DNA from: Burkholderia anthina
Lineage (GTDB): Bacteria; Pseudomonadota; Gammaproteobacteria; Burkholderiales; Burkholderiaceae
Length of the DNA stretch: 64,000 bases
Direction of reading: 5' to 3'
Assembly: GCF_902498995.1 (NCBI RefSeq)
Contig: NZ_CABVLY010000014.1
Coordinates: 62,001 to 126,000 of the forward strand
The translations under genes were made by a program, and so were the position numbers. This document shows, one piece after another, positions 20,695 to 28,800 of this stretch. Positions within the stretch are counted from its first letter, which is position 1; each line of letters starts with the position of its first letter. The notes beneath the pieces were generated by a model. The model was not told the origin of the DNA. It searched no databases and saw nothing but the letters and a program-made list of their open reading frames with translations.

Positions 20695-20859
20695 CTACAT
20701 CTGCGGCTCGTATATCGCCTTCATAGCTGCAAGATTTTCGGTCAACGCATTCACGAGCTCCCGCGGCCCGAGCACCTTCACCTCCGCGCCAAACCCCAGC
20801 AGCTTTCTCGCACCGTGCTCGATCGATTCGATCGGCATCAGGTATTCCTTCCATCCTGA
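20695..20859 (-). pseudogene. Duplicated 3' end of a WYL-type regulator gene
   Basis: The minus strand encodes the last 54 codons of a YafY/WYL regulator (WKEYLMPIESIEHGARKLLG through to IYEPQM and a TAG stop at 20695). It matches the end of the intact gene at 22246-23223 almost perfectly over 117 bases (20742-20858 against 22293-22409), then diverges in the last 16 codons. It has no 5' part. The segment between the two copies is the AT-rich MazG-like/HNH cassette, so this looks like a displaced gene end left by integration or recombination. Confidence 0.8.
20742..20858. repeat. Direct repeat, left copy (WYL gene 3' segment)
   Basis: This 117-base segment matches 22293-22409 in the same orientation with three mismatches and no gaps (spacing 1,551 bases). 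It flanks the MazG-like/HNH cassette on the left. Confidence 0.9.
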
Positions 20860-21012
20860 TAGTGTTGCTCGATCCGCTGCCTGTTCCGGTTCCTATATCA
20901 TTCCGGCAGTCGGTCCTGGGTATCTGTGCTTGCAAGCAGGGCAGTAGATTTCTCATGCCCACATGCCCTCGACGGCCTCAATAGTTCCTGATATGCAGTA
21001 GGGAGTCGCTAC

Positions 21013-21393
21013 GTGGAAAAGTCTGAGTTGCGGAATGATCTAGGGGAGTTGCGCGAACTTGTCCGGCAGTTTGTTGGTGAACGGGACTGGGACAAGTTTC
21101 ACACTCCAAAGAATCTGGCTACAGCGCTTAGCGTTGAAGCAAGCGAATTGCTGGAGCCCTTTCAGTGGCTTGTTTCAGGTGAAAAGAGTGAGCTTGGCGA
21201 GGCAAACCTGATGGCCGTTCGTCACGAGATGGCTGACGTATTGGTTTATCTGGTTCGCCTCGCGGATAAGATGGATGTCGACCTTTTTCAGGCGGTGCTG
21301 GAGAAAATGGAAATCAACCGAGCGAAGTATCCTGCTGATAAAGTGAGGGGCGATTCACGAAAATATTCTGAGTATAAAAACCGAAATAAATGA
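21013..21393 (+). CDS. MazG-like nucleotide pyrophosphohydrolase
   Basis: A 126-residue all-alpha NTP pyrophosphatase of the MazG-like/dCTPase type, which hydrolyses (d)NTPs to NMP and pyrophosphate. The metal-binding signature is visible: ALSVEASELLEPFQW (E-x2-E) and, one helix later, RHEMADVLVYLVRLADKM (E-x2-D). The start is GTG at 21013, preceded by GTAGGGAG. GC content and codon use are clearly lower than in flanking genes, indicating recent acquisition. Enzymes of this family clean up non-canonical or excess dNTPs and occur in phages and defence islands; the adjacent convergent HNH gene makes a mobile or defence context plausible. Confidence 0.82.
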   Translation: MEKSELRNDLGELRELVRQFVGERDWDKFHTPKNLATALSVEASELLEPFQWLVSGEKSELGEANLMAVRHEMADVLVYLVRLADKMDVDLFQAVLEKMEINRAKYPADKVRGDSRKYSEYKNRNK

Positions 21394-21432
21394 TTTGATG
21401 TATGAGTCGTAGAAAATCGACCACACGAATAT

Positions 21433-22080
21433 CTATTTTCCTGTTTTGCGTTCGAGTTTCATGACAATTTCATTGTGGTAAGTAATGAAATTGGCTCCAA
21501 TTTTATGTTTTTCGTGCAGCTTGATTTTTAGTGGGTCAATTGAGATGACGCCGTAATCGAGCATTACATGGTGATTGGGGCACAAAACAATAATATTTTC
21601 TGATGTGTCTGGTCCTTTGTGTGGATTTCCAAGGGGCTGTATATGATGTGCCTCGGAGTAGAAGTCTCCGCTAGGAAGTCTGATCGATTCCCCGCATATC
21701 TGGCACTTGTTTTTATGTAGAAGCTTTATTTGACGAGATAGTGCGGTGTCTCGAAGAATACGATATGTTTCCTGGTGTTGCCTTTGAGGTGTCTCGTCTC
21801 CGAGAGCGTTGATATCAGAAGCCAGTGGTGTGGGCTTCTCCATTGATCTTAGTCCCCACACTCCACCGCCAATTCCATGTACGGAAAAGAACAGATCTTT
21901 CCCGGAAAAAACCGTCGAATCTGAAGAGTTTCGCTCAATAGCTCCTCGAACAGAGGCACCCAGATCTGCTGGATGTGGTTTAGGTCGTATAGCTGCAACT
22001 CGTTCATAAATTTCAGAAAGAGGGGCAATGCCGCCTAGCTGCTCTAAGGCGAGTGCTATATCTTCGGTCCACGTTGCCAT
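21433..22080 (-). CDS. HNH endonuclease with N-terminal winged-helix-like domain
   Basis: A 215-residue protein. The N-terminal 80 residues (WTEDIALALEQLGGIAPLSE, then ASVRGAIERNSSDS and VHGIGGGVWGLR) resemble the wHTH/HARE-like domains fused to restriction endonucleases. The C-terminal HNH domain has zinc ligands C126, C129, C167 and H170 with catalytic H145/H146 (SEAHHIQPL, then SENIIVLCPNHH). The architecture suits a restriction-type nuclease. It is AT-rich and convergent with the MazG-like gene (40-base gap), with its own start at 22080. No cognate methyltransferase is present nearby, so self-protection would need a modification-dependent target or another mechanism. Confidence 0.85.
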   Translation of the reverse strand: MATWTEDIALALEQLGGIAPLSEIYERVAAIRPKPHPADLGASVRGAIERNSSDSTVFSGKDLFFSVHGIGGGVWGLRSMEKPTPLASDINALGDETPQRQHQETYRILRDTALSRQIKLLHKNKCQICGESIRLPSGDFYSEAHHIQPLGNPHKGPDTSENIIVLCPNHHVMLDYGVISIDPLKIKLHEKHKIGANFITYHNEIVMKLERKTGK

Positions 22081-22245
22081 TTGATTTTTCTCGATCGATT
22101 TATTATGGATGGGATGCGAGGTGGAAATTTAACATAACGCGTGTTGTTTGTCGTTTGATATCTTTTGTCCATACCATCGAGTCGGGATATCAATCTCGTT
22201 TCGCGGGTTGTTAGCTTGCAGGACCCCGGGAGATCATGCTGTCCA

Positions 22246-23223
22246 CTATACATCCGGCTCATACAGATCTTTCAGCGCTTCCACTTGAGCCCTCAACGCA
22301 TCCACGAGCTCCCGCGGCCCCAGCACCTTCACCTCCGCACCAAACCCCAGCAGCTTTCTCGCACCGTGCTCGATCGATTCGATCGGCATCAGGTATTCCT
22401 TCCATCCTGGCGGCACCGCGGCGCGCCCGGCCTGCTCCACGACCGGCGCGATCTTGATCCGCGCATTGACCAGCCAGTTCTCCCCGCGCGCCGACACCGC
22501 GACATGCGCGGTCAACCGATAAAGCTCCGTCTCGTACCGGCTCATCGCATCCCGCCAGTGCTTTGCCAGATCGAACCGCGCGGGCCGCTTGAACCGGCGG
22601 CGCGATGCGCCGAGCTCGCGGATATTCGCAAGCCGAAAAGTCAGCGGATCGCGCTTGCCCGCAATCTTCGCCACCACGTACCAAGCACCGCCCTTGAGCA
22701 CCAGCCCGAGCGGATCGAGTGCGCGACGCGATACGCCGCGCCAGCTTTCGTACGTCACGTCGATCCGATGCGAATTCCACACCGCATCGGCCACTTCACG
22801 CAGAAATGCCGGCGTTTCCTGCGCCCGATACCAGTCGACGGTATCGACGTGCAATCGGCTGGCGACGCGATCCGCATGTTCGCGCGAGTCCGGCGGCAGG
22901 CTGGCGATCATCTTCAGTCGTGCGGATGTGGCGATCCCGTCCAGCCCGAGTTCTCCCGCCGGCCCCGGCAAACCCGCGAGGATCAGCGCGTGCGCTTCCT
23001 GCTCGGTGAGCCCGGTGAGATCGGTGCGCCAGCCATCCCGCAACTGAAAGCCGCCGTTGCGGCCGCGATCGCCCCAGATCGGCACGCCGGCCGTCGACAA
23101 CTGGTCGATATCGCGCAGGATCGTCCGCTCGGACACCTCCAGCGCCTCGGCCAGCGCCGGCGCGGTCATGCGTCCGCGCGCCTGCAGCATCATCATGATC
23201 GACAACAGGCGGCTGGCTTTCAT
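22246..23223 (-). CDS. YafY-family HTH and WYL-domain transcriptional regulator
   Basis: A 325-residue regulator: an N-terminal HTH_11 (MKASRLLSIMMMLQARGRMT, LAEALEVSERTILRDIDQL), a WYL domain (LGLVLKGGAWYVVAKIAGKR, LTFRLANIRELG at about 180-215) and a C-terminal WCX-like extension. WYL domains sense nucleic-acid-type or other ligands. I use the ATG at 23223 because the HTH starts there; an in-frame start at 23253 exists. The last codons lie in the 117-base repeat copied at 20742. It is divergent from the GST gene at 23335, which it may regulate, as is common for YafY proteins beside stress enzymes. Confidence 0.88.
   Translation of the reverse strand: MKASRLLSIMMMLQARGRMTAPALAEALEVSERTILRDIDQLSTAGVPIWGDRGRNGGFQLRDGWRTDLTGLTEQEAHALILAGLPGPAGELGLDGIATSARLKMIASLPPDSREHADRVASRLHVDTVDWYRAQETPAFLREVADAVWNSHRIDVTYESWRGVSRRALDPLGLVLKGGAWYVVAKIAGKRDPLTFRLANIRELGASRRRFKRPARFDLAKHWRDAMSRYETELYRLTAHVAVSARGENWLVNARIKIAPVVEQAGRAAVPPGWKEYLMPIESIEHGARKLLGFGAEVKVLGPRELVDALRAQVEALKDLYEPDV
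22293..22409. repeat. Direct repeat, right copy (within intact WYL gene)
   Basis: The partner of 20742-20858 (114 of 117 bases identical). It lies inside the intact WYL gene, 48 bases from its stop codon. Confidence 0.9.
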
Positions 23224-23334
23224 GTGCGGCACCTTGCTCCGAATATATGACACGGGTTGTCATGTTAACGGACCTATTATCTGTCGCATTCCCTGCGTCC
23301 GGGGCTTGAAGCGACATCCATGGAGGCGCGACAG

Positions 23335-23997
23335 ATGAAAATCATGACCGGCCCGTTGAGCATGTTCGGCGCGAAAGTCGAGATCGCAGCGCACGAGAAG
23401 GGTATCGCATTCGAGCGCGTGATGGTGTCGTTCAGCCAGCAGCGCGGCTACGAACCGAGGCATCCGGACGTCGTACGCATCAACCCGAAGCGTCAGATAC
23501 CGGTGCTGATCGATGGCGAACTGGAGATATTCGATTCGACGCAGATCTTCGAGTATCTCGAAGACCGCACGCCCGATCCCGCGTTATGGCCCGCGCAGCC
23601 GAAGGCGCGCGCGGTTGCGCGTCAGCTCGAACATTGCAGCGATGAAGTCTATTTTCCGCACGTGATCCGGTTGATGGGCCTGGAGGACACACCGGACCAT
23701 CCGGCGGCGCAGGCCGCGCGCGACGAAGCAGCGCAATACTATCGACGGATGGAACGCGTGCTGGCGGATCGGGCGTTTCTCGCGGAAACCTATTCGTACG
23801 CGGACATCGCGTTTTACATGGCGCAGTTGTTCGGCGCGCGCAAGGGCGCGCCGATGACGGCGGAGACGCCGAACCTGCTGGCCTGGCGAGAACGGATGAC
23901 CGCGCGTCCGGCCGTGCGAAAAGTGGCCGGCGCGATGGCCGGTTATCTGGCCTCGATCGACCATCCCGTCCCGGGCTTTCTTCGCGGGCTGTACTAG
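23335..23997 (+). CDS. Glutathione S-transferase family protein
   Basis: A 220-residue GST. The N-terminal thioredoxin fold includes GPLSMFGAKVEIAAHEKGI and the cis-proline motif RQIPVLIDGE, then FDSTQIFEYLE (glutathione-binding Ser/Thr). The all-helical C-terminal domain carries the folding motif SYADIAFYMAQLF. GGAGGCGCGACAG places the start at 23335 rather than at the ATG at 23320, which overlaps the Shine-Dalgarno site itself. It is divergent from the WYL regulator across 111 bases. Confidence 0.88.
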   Translation: MKIMTGPLSMFGAKVEIAAHEKGIAFERVMVSFSQQRGYEPRHPDVVRINPKRQIPVLIDGELEIFDSTQIFEYLEDRTPDPALWPAQPKARAVARQLEHCSDEVYFPHVIRLMGLEDTPDHPAAQAARDEAAQYYRRMERVLADRAFLAETYSYADIAFYMAQLFGARKGAPMTAETPNLLAWRERMTARPAVRKVAGAMAGYLASIDHPVPGFLRGLY

Positions 23998-24055
23998 CTG
24001 TCCGCGATGCTTGGCGCAGCAGGCAACCTGCCGGCCGCCGCCCGATGCGAGCGAA

Positions 24056-24313
24056 TCACCCGCCCGTCACCGGCGGAAAGAACGCCACCTCGCTGTCCTC
24101 CCGCACGACGAACCCGCCCGTCACCATCTCGAGATTGACGGCCGCGCGCACGGGGCGGTCCATCCGCAGCGCTTCCCCGCTGCGCGCGTCGCGCGCGGCG
24201 AGCGTGCCGCGCAACGCGTCGACGGTGAGTTCCCGCGCGTCGATCTCGACGATTTCCTCGTCGGTATGCAACTGTTCGCGAATGCTCGCAAAGTATTTGA
24301 TCGTCAGTTTCAT
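24056..24313 (-). CDS. moaD: Molybdopterin synthase sulfur-carrier subunit MoaD
   Basis: An 85-residue ubiquitin-fold protein ending in PPVTGG. The terminal Gly-Gly is thiocarboxylated by a MoeB-type enzyme and delivers sulfur to MoaE for conversion of cPMP to molybdopterin. The N-terminal LTIKYFASIREQL and the VNLEMV segment are typical. It is the last gene of the moaA-moaE-moaD run, 70 bases after moaE. Confidence 0.93.
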   Translation of the reverse strand: MKLTIKYFASIREQLHTDEEIVEIDARELTVDALRGTLAARDARSGEALRMDRPVRAAVNLEMVTGGFVVREDSEVAFFPPVTGG

Positions 24314-24383
24314 GGCGAAGTCCGGAGCCCGATCGACGGAGTCGGAGAAAGCGGCGCAAGCCGAAGGAACACGGCCGGCACGT

Positions 24384-24947
24384 TCAGCCCCATCGCCGCA
24401 TCGCCTGATCGTCGTGCGCCTTCGGCTCGACCCAGCCGGCCACGCCGTCGTGCCGGATCTCCTTCTTCCAGAACGGCGCGTGCGTCTTCAGGAAGTCCAT
24501 CAGAAACTCGCACGCGTCGAACGCCGATGCGCGATGCGCGGCGGCCACCACGACGATGACTACCGCGTGACCGAGCGGAATGCGCCCGACGCGGTGCACG
24601 ATCTTCACCGCTTCGAGCCGCCAGCGCGCGCTGGCTTCCTCGACGATGCTCCAGAGCGCCTGCTCGGTCATCGTCGGGTAGTGCTCGACTTCGAGTGCGA
24701 TCACATCGTCGACGTCGCCTTCGTTGCGCACGACGCCGAGGAAGTTCACGACCGCGCCGACATTCGGATTGCGAACGATCGGCGCGAGCTCGGCGCCGGC
24801 GTCGATCGCGGCATGCTGCACGCGCACTTCGAAGCCGGCGGCAATCGACGGCGACAGTTCGGTGTGCGGGTCAGCGAAATCGGGAGGGCTGCCGGCACGC
24901 GACGGATCGTCGGGTGGCGCGGCACGGGATTCGGTGAAACTCGTCAT
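24384..24947 (-). CDS. moaE: Molybdopterin synthase catalytic subunit MoaE
   Basis: A 187-residue MoaE. Motifs include VVNFLGVVRNEGDVDDVIAL, EHYPTMTEQ, GRIPLGHAVVIVVVAAAHR and the catalytic lysine region LKTHAPFWKKE (about residue 160). It transfers sulfur from MoaD to cPMP. GGAG precedes the ATG at 24947; the frame extends further upstream but without homology. An N-terminal extension of about 35 residues before the core is slightly longer than in E. coli. It lies 46 bases after moaA. Confidence 0.92.
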   Translation of the reverse strand: MTSFTESRAAPPDDPSRAGSPPDFADPHTELSPSIAAGFEVRVQHAAIDAGAELAPIVRNPNVGAVVNFLGVVRNEGDVDDVIALEVEHYPTMTEQALWSIVEEASARWRLEAVKIVHRVGRIPLGHAVVIVVVAAAHRASAFDACEFLMDFLKTHAPFWKKEIRHDGVAGWVEPKAHDDQAMRRWG

Positions 24948-24993
24948 GACGATTCTCCAGTAGGCGGTGCGTCGCGCTTCGCACGGCAGCCCG

Positions 24994-26124
24994 TCAGCCG
25001 CCGACGAGCGACATGCGCACGGTCGGATAGGTCTTGCCCGACGGCCGGGCCGCACGCGCGGCCCGCCGCTCGGAATAACGATCGTCGCGCTGCATCCATC
25101 GATCGCGCACGGCAGCGGCGAGGCGGTCGATCGGCGCGGCTTCGTCGAGCCACGGCCGCAGGTTGGTGCCCTGCGTCGCGAACAGGCACGTGTACAGCTG
25201 GCCGTCGGCCGATACGCGAGCGCGCGAACACGTGCCGCAGAACGGATGCGACACGCTCGCGATGAAACCGACTTCGCCCGCGCCGTCGATGTGCCGGCAG
25301 CGGATCGCGGTAGCGTCGTGCGCGGGCTCGCCGACGAGCACGAGCGGATAGCGTGCTTCGATCAGCGCGCGCATCCGCGCGGCCGGCACGACCGTGTCGC
25401 CCGACCACCGGTGTGCGCCGCCGACGTCCATGTATTCGATGAAGCGCACGGCCACCCCGCTATGACGGAAATGGCGCACGAGCGGCAGGATCTGGTTGTC
25501 GTTCGCGCCGCGCTCGATCACCGCGTTGACCTTCACCGGTGCAAGCCCGGCCGCCTGCGCGGCGTCGATGCCGGCCAGCACGCGCGCGACGGGTACGTCG
25601 GCGTCGCTCATTCTGCGGAACACGGCGTCGTCGATCGCATCGAGGCTCACGGTCACGCGCGTCAGGCCCGCGTCGCGCAGCGAGCGCGCTTTCGCGGCGA
25701 GCAGCGAGCCGTTGGTCGTCAGCGCGATTTCGACGGGCTTGCCGTCGACGGTGTTCAGCGTCGCGAGCCGCTCGATCAGCGCTTCGAGATTGCGGCGCAG
25801 CAACGGCTCGCCGCCGGTGAGGCGGATCTTTTCGACGCCGAGCGAGACGAACGCACGCGCGATCTTCTCCAGTTGCGCGAACGACAGCCGCTCGGACGAC
25901 GGCATGAACGCATAGTCCGTGCCGAAGCTGTCGCGCGGCATGCAGTAGCCGCAACGGAAATTGCACTGATCGATGACGGACAGCCGCAAATCGCGCAGCG
26001 GCCGCTCGAGCGTGTCGAGCGCGCGGGAGAAGGTGCCGGGCGCACTGCCGCCGGATGAAGCGGAAGCGGCGGCGGCCGGTGCGGCGGAAACGATGGCATT
26101 CACGATCGGTGCGTCTGCCTGCAT
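24994..26124 (-). CDS. moaA: GTP 3',8-cyclase MoaA
   Basis: A 376-residue radical-SAM enzyme for the first step of molybdenum-cofactor synthesis (GTP to 3',8-cyclo-7,8-dihydro-GTP). The SAM-cluster cysteines are C54, C58 and C61 (CNFRCGYC); the second cluster uses FCGTCSRARVSADGQLYTC near the C-terminus, and the chain ends in the conserved Gly-Gly. LTGGEPLLR and ALTTNGSLL are also present. The ATG at 26124 removes an unlikely Arg-rich leader; family homology begins about residue 30. It heads a moaA-moaE-moaD transcription unit. Confidence 0.93.
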   Translation of the reverse strand: MQADAPIVNAIVSAAPAAAASASSGGSAPGTFSRALDTLERPLRDLRLSVIDQCNFRCGYCMPRDSFGTDYAFMPSSERLSFAQLEKIARAFVSLGVEKIRLTGGEPLLRRNLEALIERLATLNTVDGKPVEIALTTNGSLLAAKARSLRDAGLTRVTVSLDAIDDAVFRRMSDADVPVARVLAGIDAAQAAGLAPVKVNAVIERGANDNQILPLVRHFRHSGVAVRFIEYMDVGGAHRWSGDTVVPAARMRALIEARYPLVLVGEPAHDATAIRCRHIDGAGEVGFIASVSHPFCGTCSRARVSADGQLYTCLFATQGTNLRPWLDEAAPIDRLAAAVRDRWMQRDDRYSERRAARAARPSGKTYPTVRMSLVGG

Positions 26125-26308
26125 GAAGTGAGCGGGGTGGCGTCGCCGATCGGCCGCGATTGCGTCGACATGTCGGCGCACAGGTCGTGGCGAGCCTCAT
26201 CGTGAGAATAGTCCGCCGGAATTTCCCGGCAGAGACACAATCCCGCGCGAAATGCAGGAATACAGTTCGTGCTCCTGCGTGCGCGGCGAGCAGGCAGCGT
26301 GCGGCGAT

Positions 26309-27523
26309 TCATGCGAGCCAGTGCGCGAAATCGTAATACGGCACCGCGTCGCCGCGCGCGATGCGCCGGCCCGCCGGCAGCCGCGCGAGCCCGCTCGCCT
26401 GCACGAGCGACTGCAGCGTGCCGGCGCCTTGCTGGCGCAGCGTGTCGAGCACGGGCGCGCCGCCGGAACCGATGCTGCGGCGCACGCGCACGAAGCGTTC
26501 GCGTTGCGGATCCGGCTCGACGTCGATGTCGATCGGCAGCGACGGTACGTCCGGCACGCAATCGTCGCGCCCCTGCAGGCGGCGGATCAGCGGCGCGACG
26601 AACAGCGCGAACGCGATCATCGCGGCGCCCGGATTGCCGGGCAGCAGCACGACGGGCCGCGCGTCGAGCCGCGCGAGCGCCACGGGCTTGCCGGGCTTCA
26701 TCCGCACGCCCGATACGACGAACGATGCGCCGAGCGCGGTCAGCGCGGGGCGCAGCAGATCCTTGTCGCCGACCGACGCGCCGCCGACGCATACGACCAT
26801 GTCGCAGCGCGCGGCCAGCCCGCACAGCGCCTGATCGACCGCGGCCGCGGTGTCGGCCGCGTGCTCGTTCGCCGCGACGAGGGCGCCGGTGCCCGCGACC
26901 AGCGCGGCGAGCATCGGTGCATTGCTGTTGTAGATCTGCTGCGGCGCACGCGGCTGGCCGCACGGGACGAGCTCGTCGCCGGTCGTCAGGATGCCGACCC
27001 GCAGCGGCGCGCGCACGTCGATGCGCGCGCAACCCTGTGCCGCGGCGACGCCCACATGCATCGCGCCGAGCCGCACGCCGGCCGGCATCAGCAGATCGCC
27101 GGCGCGGACTTCCTCGCCGCGGCGCCGGATATGCGATCCGCTGCGCTGCGGTGCATCGAACGCGACCCAGCCGTCGTTCTCGCGCGCGTGTTCCTGCATC
27201 ACGACGGTGTCGGCGCCGGGCGGAATCACGCTGCCGGTGAAGATGCGCGCGGCCGTGCGCGGCGCGAGCGGTGCCGGCGTGTCGCCCGCATAGCAGCGCT
27301 GGGCGACGCGCAGCGGCTCGCCGTGCGCGAGATCCGCGTGGCGCACGGCGTAGCCGTCCATCGCGCTCTGGTCGGCCGGCGGCTGGTCGAGCGCGGCGGT
27401 GAGCGGCGCGGCGAGTACCTGGCCGGCGGCTTGCGCGACCGGCATGGAGACGGTCGTTTGCAGCGGCGCGAACGTGCCGGCGAAATGCCGTTGGGCGGTA
27501 TCGAAATCGGTCAGGGGTTTCAT
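26309..27523 (-). CDS. moeA: Molybdopterin molybdotransferase MoeA
   Basis: A 404-residue MoeA that inserts molybdate into MPT-AMP. Hallmarks are PADQSAMDGYAVR (about residue 45), ARIFTGSVIPPGADTVVMQE (about 95), RVGILTTGDEL (about 180), CVGGASVGDKD (about 250), MKPGKP and LLPGNPGAAMIAF (about 300). Its ATG overlaps the fdhD stop by four bases (ATGA), so the two are translationally coupled. A 184-base gap separates it from moaA, which may have its own promoter. Confidence 0.93.
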   Translation of the reverse strand: MKPLTDFDTAQRHFAGTFAPLQTTVSMPVAQAAGQVLAAPLTAALDQPPADQSAMDGYAVRHADLAHGEPLRVAQRCYAGDTPAPLAPRTAARIFTGSVIPPGADTVVMQEHARENDGWVAFDAPQRSGSHIRRRGEEVRAGDLLMPAGVRLGAMHVGVAAAQGCARIDVRAPLRVGILTTGDELVPCGQPRAPQQIYNSNAPMLAALVAGTGALVAANEHAADTAAAVDQALCGLAARCDMVVCVGGASVGDKDLLRPALTALGASFVVSGVRMKPGKPVALARLDARPVVLLPGNPGAAMIAFALFVAPLIRRLQGRDDCVPDVPSLPIDIDVEPDPQRERFVRVRRSIGSGGAPVLDTLRQQGAGTLQSLVQASGLARLPAGRRIARGDAVPYYDFAHWLA

Positions 27524-28392
27524 CGAGCGGTGAGCGCACGCGGTTGTGCATGCGTCGGTTCGGGTGACGGGAGCGCGTCGGGCGACACGTATTCGACGAA
27601 GCCGTCGTTGCGGCAGAAACCGAGCAGCCGCACGCCGGCCTCGCGCGCGACGTCGATCGCGAGCGACGTCGGCGCCGAGATCGTCGCGATCATCGGGATG
27701 CCGACCCGTGCCGCCTTGCGCACGAGCTCGTAGCTCGCGCGGCTCGACAGGAACACGAAGCCCGCGCGCAGATCGGCGCGCCGCCGCGCGAGCCGGCCGA
27801 TCAGCTTGTCGAGCGCGTTGTGGCGGCCGGCATCCTCGAAGACGTCGAGCACGGTACCGTCGCGGTCGCACCATGCGGCCGCGTGGATGCCGCCGGTCGC
27901 GCGCATCAGGATCTGCTGCTCCGGCAGCGCGCGTGCGGCACGCGCGACGGCGTCGGCGCCGATGCCCGCCGCCGCGCCGGCCGCCGCGATGCGCGGCGGA
28001 TGCAGGTCGAGCTGCGCGATGCTTTCGATTCCGCAGACGCCGCAGCCGGTGCGGCCGGCCAGCGCGCGCCGGTGCGCCTTCAGCGCCATGAACGCCTGTT
28101 GCGACACGGTGAGCCGCACTTCGGCGCTGCCGGGCCGGCATTCGCTTTCGATGTCGAAGACGTCGGACGCGCGCTCGACGATGCCTTCGCTCAGCGCGAA
28201 GCCGAGCCCGAACGCGTCGAGATCGATCGGCGTCGCCATCATCACCGTGTGCGCGATGCCGTTGAACACGAGTGCAACCGGCGTCTCGTCGACGACGCGA
28301 TCGACGGTGTCCCGCGCGTCGCCGGCGCGATGGCGCGTCACCTGACACGCGCTGCTGCCGGCGGGCTCGTCGGGGCGGTTGCCGGGTTCCAT
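27520..28392 (-). CDS. fdhD: Formate dehydrogenase sulfurtransferase FdhD
   Basis: A 290-residue FdhD, which passes sulfur from a desulfurase to the Mo-bisMGD cofactor of formate dehydrogenases. The catalytic Cys-x-x-Cys is GCGVCG (about residue 127); FEDAGRHNALDKLIG, LSSRASYELVRKAA and MIATISAPTSLAI are canonical. GGAGAAAACCGC precedes the ATG at 28392. A 1,229-codon open frame running on to 31209 is an antisense artefact over the bd-oxidase genes. Pairing with moeA points to service of an FdhF-type enzyme; the YdeP-like gene at 42860-45139 is the nearest candidate. Confidence 0.93.
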   Translation of the reverse strand: MEPGNRPDEPAGSSACQVTRHRAGDARDTVDRVVDETPVALVFNGIAHTVMMATPIDLDAFGLGFALSEGIVERASDVFDIESECRPGSAEVRLTVSQQAFMALKAHRRALAGRTGCGVCGIESIAQLDLHPPRIAAAGAAAGIGADAVARAARALPEQQILMRATGGIHAAAWCDRDGTVLDVFEDAGRHNALDKLIGRLARRRADLRAGFVFLSSRASYELVRKAARVGIPMIATISAPTSLAIDVAREAGVRLLGFCRNDGFVEYVSPDALPSPEPTHAQPRALTAR

Positions 28393-28800
28393 GCGGTTTT
28401 CTCCAGGGGATCGGCAGGCGCGTGCGCCGGCCGGCGGGAACGGATTCTGCCGGGGCGGGGCGCGACGTCGCGCTCGTTTGCCATCGGCAGGCTTCGGGAC
28501 GATGGTACGAGCGTGCGGCCATGCCGCGGATATACAGCGTTGCACTGCGCAAAGCAGTACAGCTGACGGCCTTGCGGCGCCGAAATGTGTTTTCCGTACA
28601 CACATCTCCGGCCCCCGGAAAAGCACAGTTTCAGCGCACGTTTGCGCGATTGCGAGTATCGTCGGAAACGCGATATCGTCATTCACGCTTCGTTGCCGTG
28701 CACTGTGCGATCCGTCCGTGTTTGCACGTGCCGCCGCGAAGCCGTCGCGCGATTTCCTGCTTCGAGCTGACGTCCTCACAACCACGAGCAAATTACGGTC
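28393..28800. other. Divergent regulatory gap between fdhD and cydA, no gene
   Basis: 408 bases with no convincing gene. A short inverted repeat, ATGTGT (28585-28590) and ACACAT (28600-28605), lies about 200 bases before cydA. I see no consensus FNR/ANR site (TTGAT-N4-ATCAA), so oxygen control of the oxidase is not shown by the sequence. Confidence 0.35.

Noticed and set aside
20859-22245. Insertion sequence explaining the MazG-like/HNH segment
   Set aside because: No transposase, terminal inverted repeats or short target duplication is visible; the flanks are a gene-end duplication instead.
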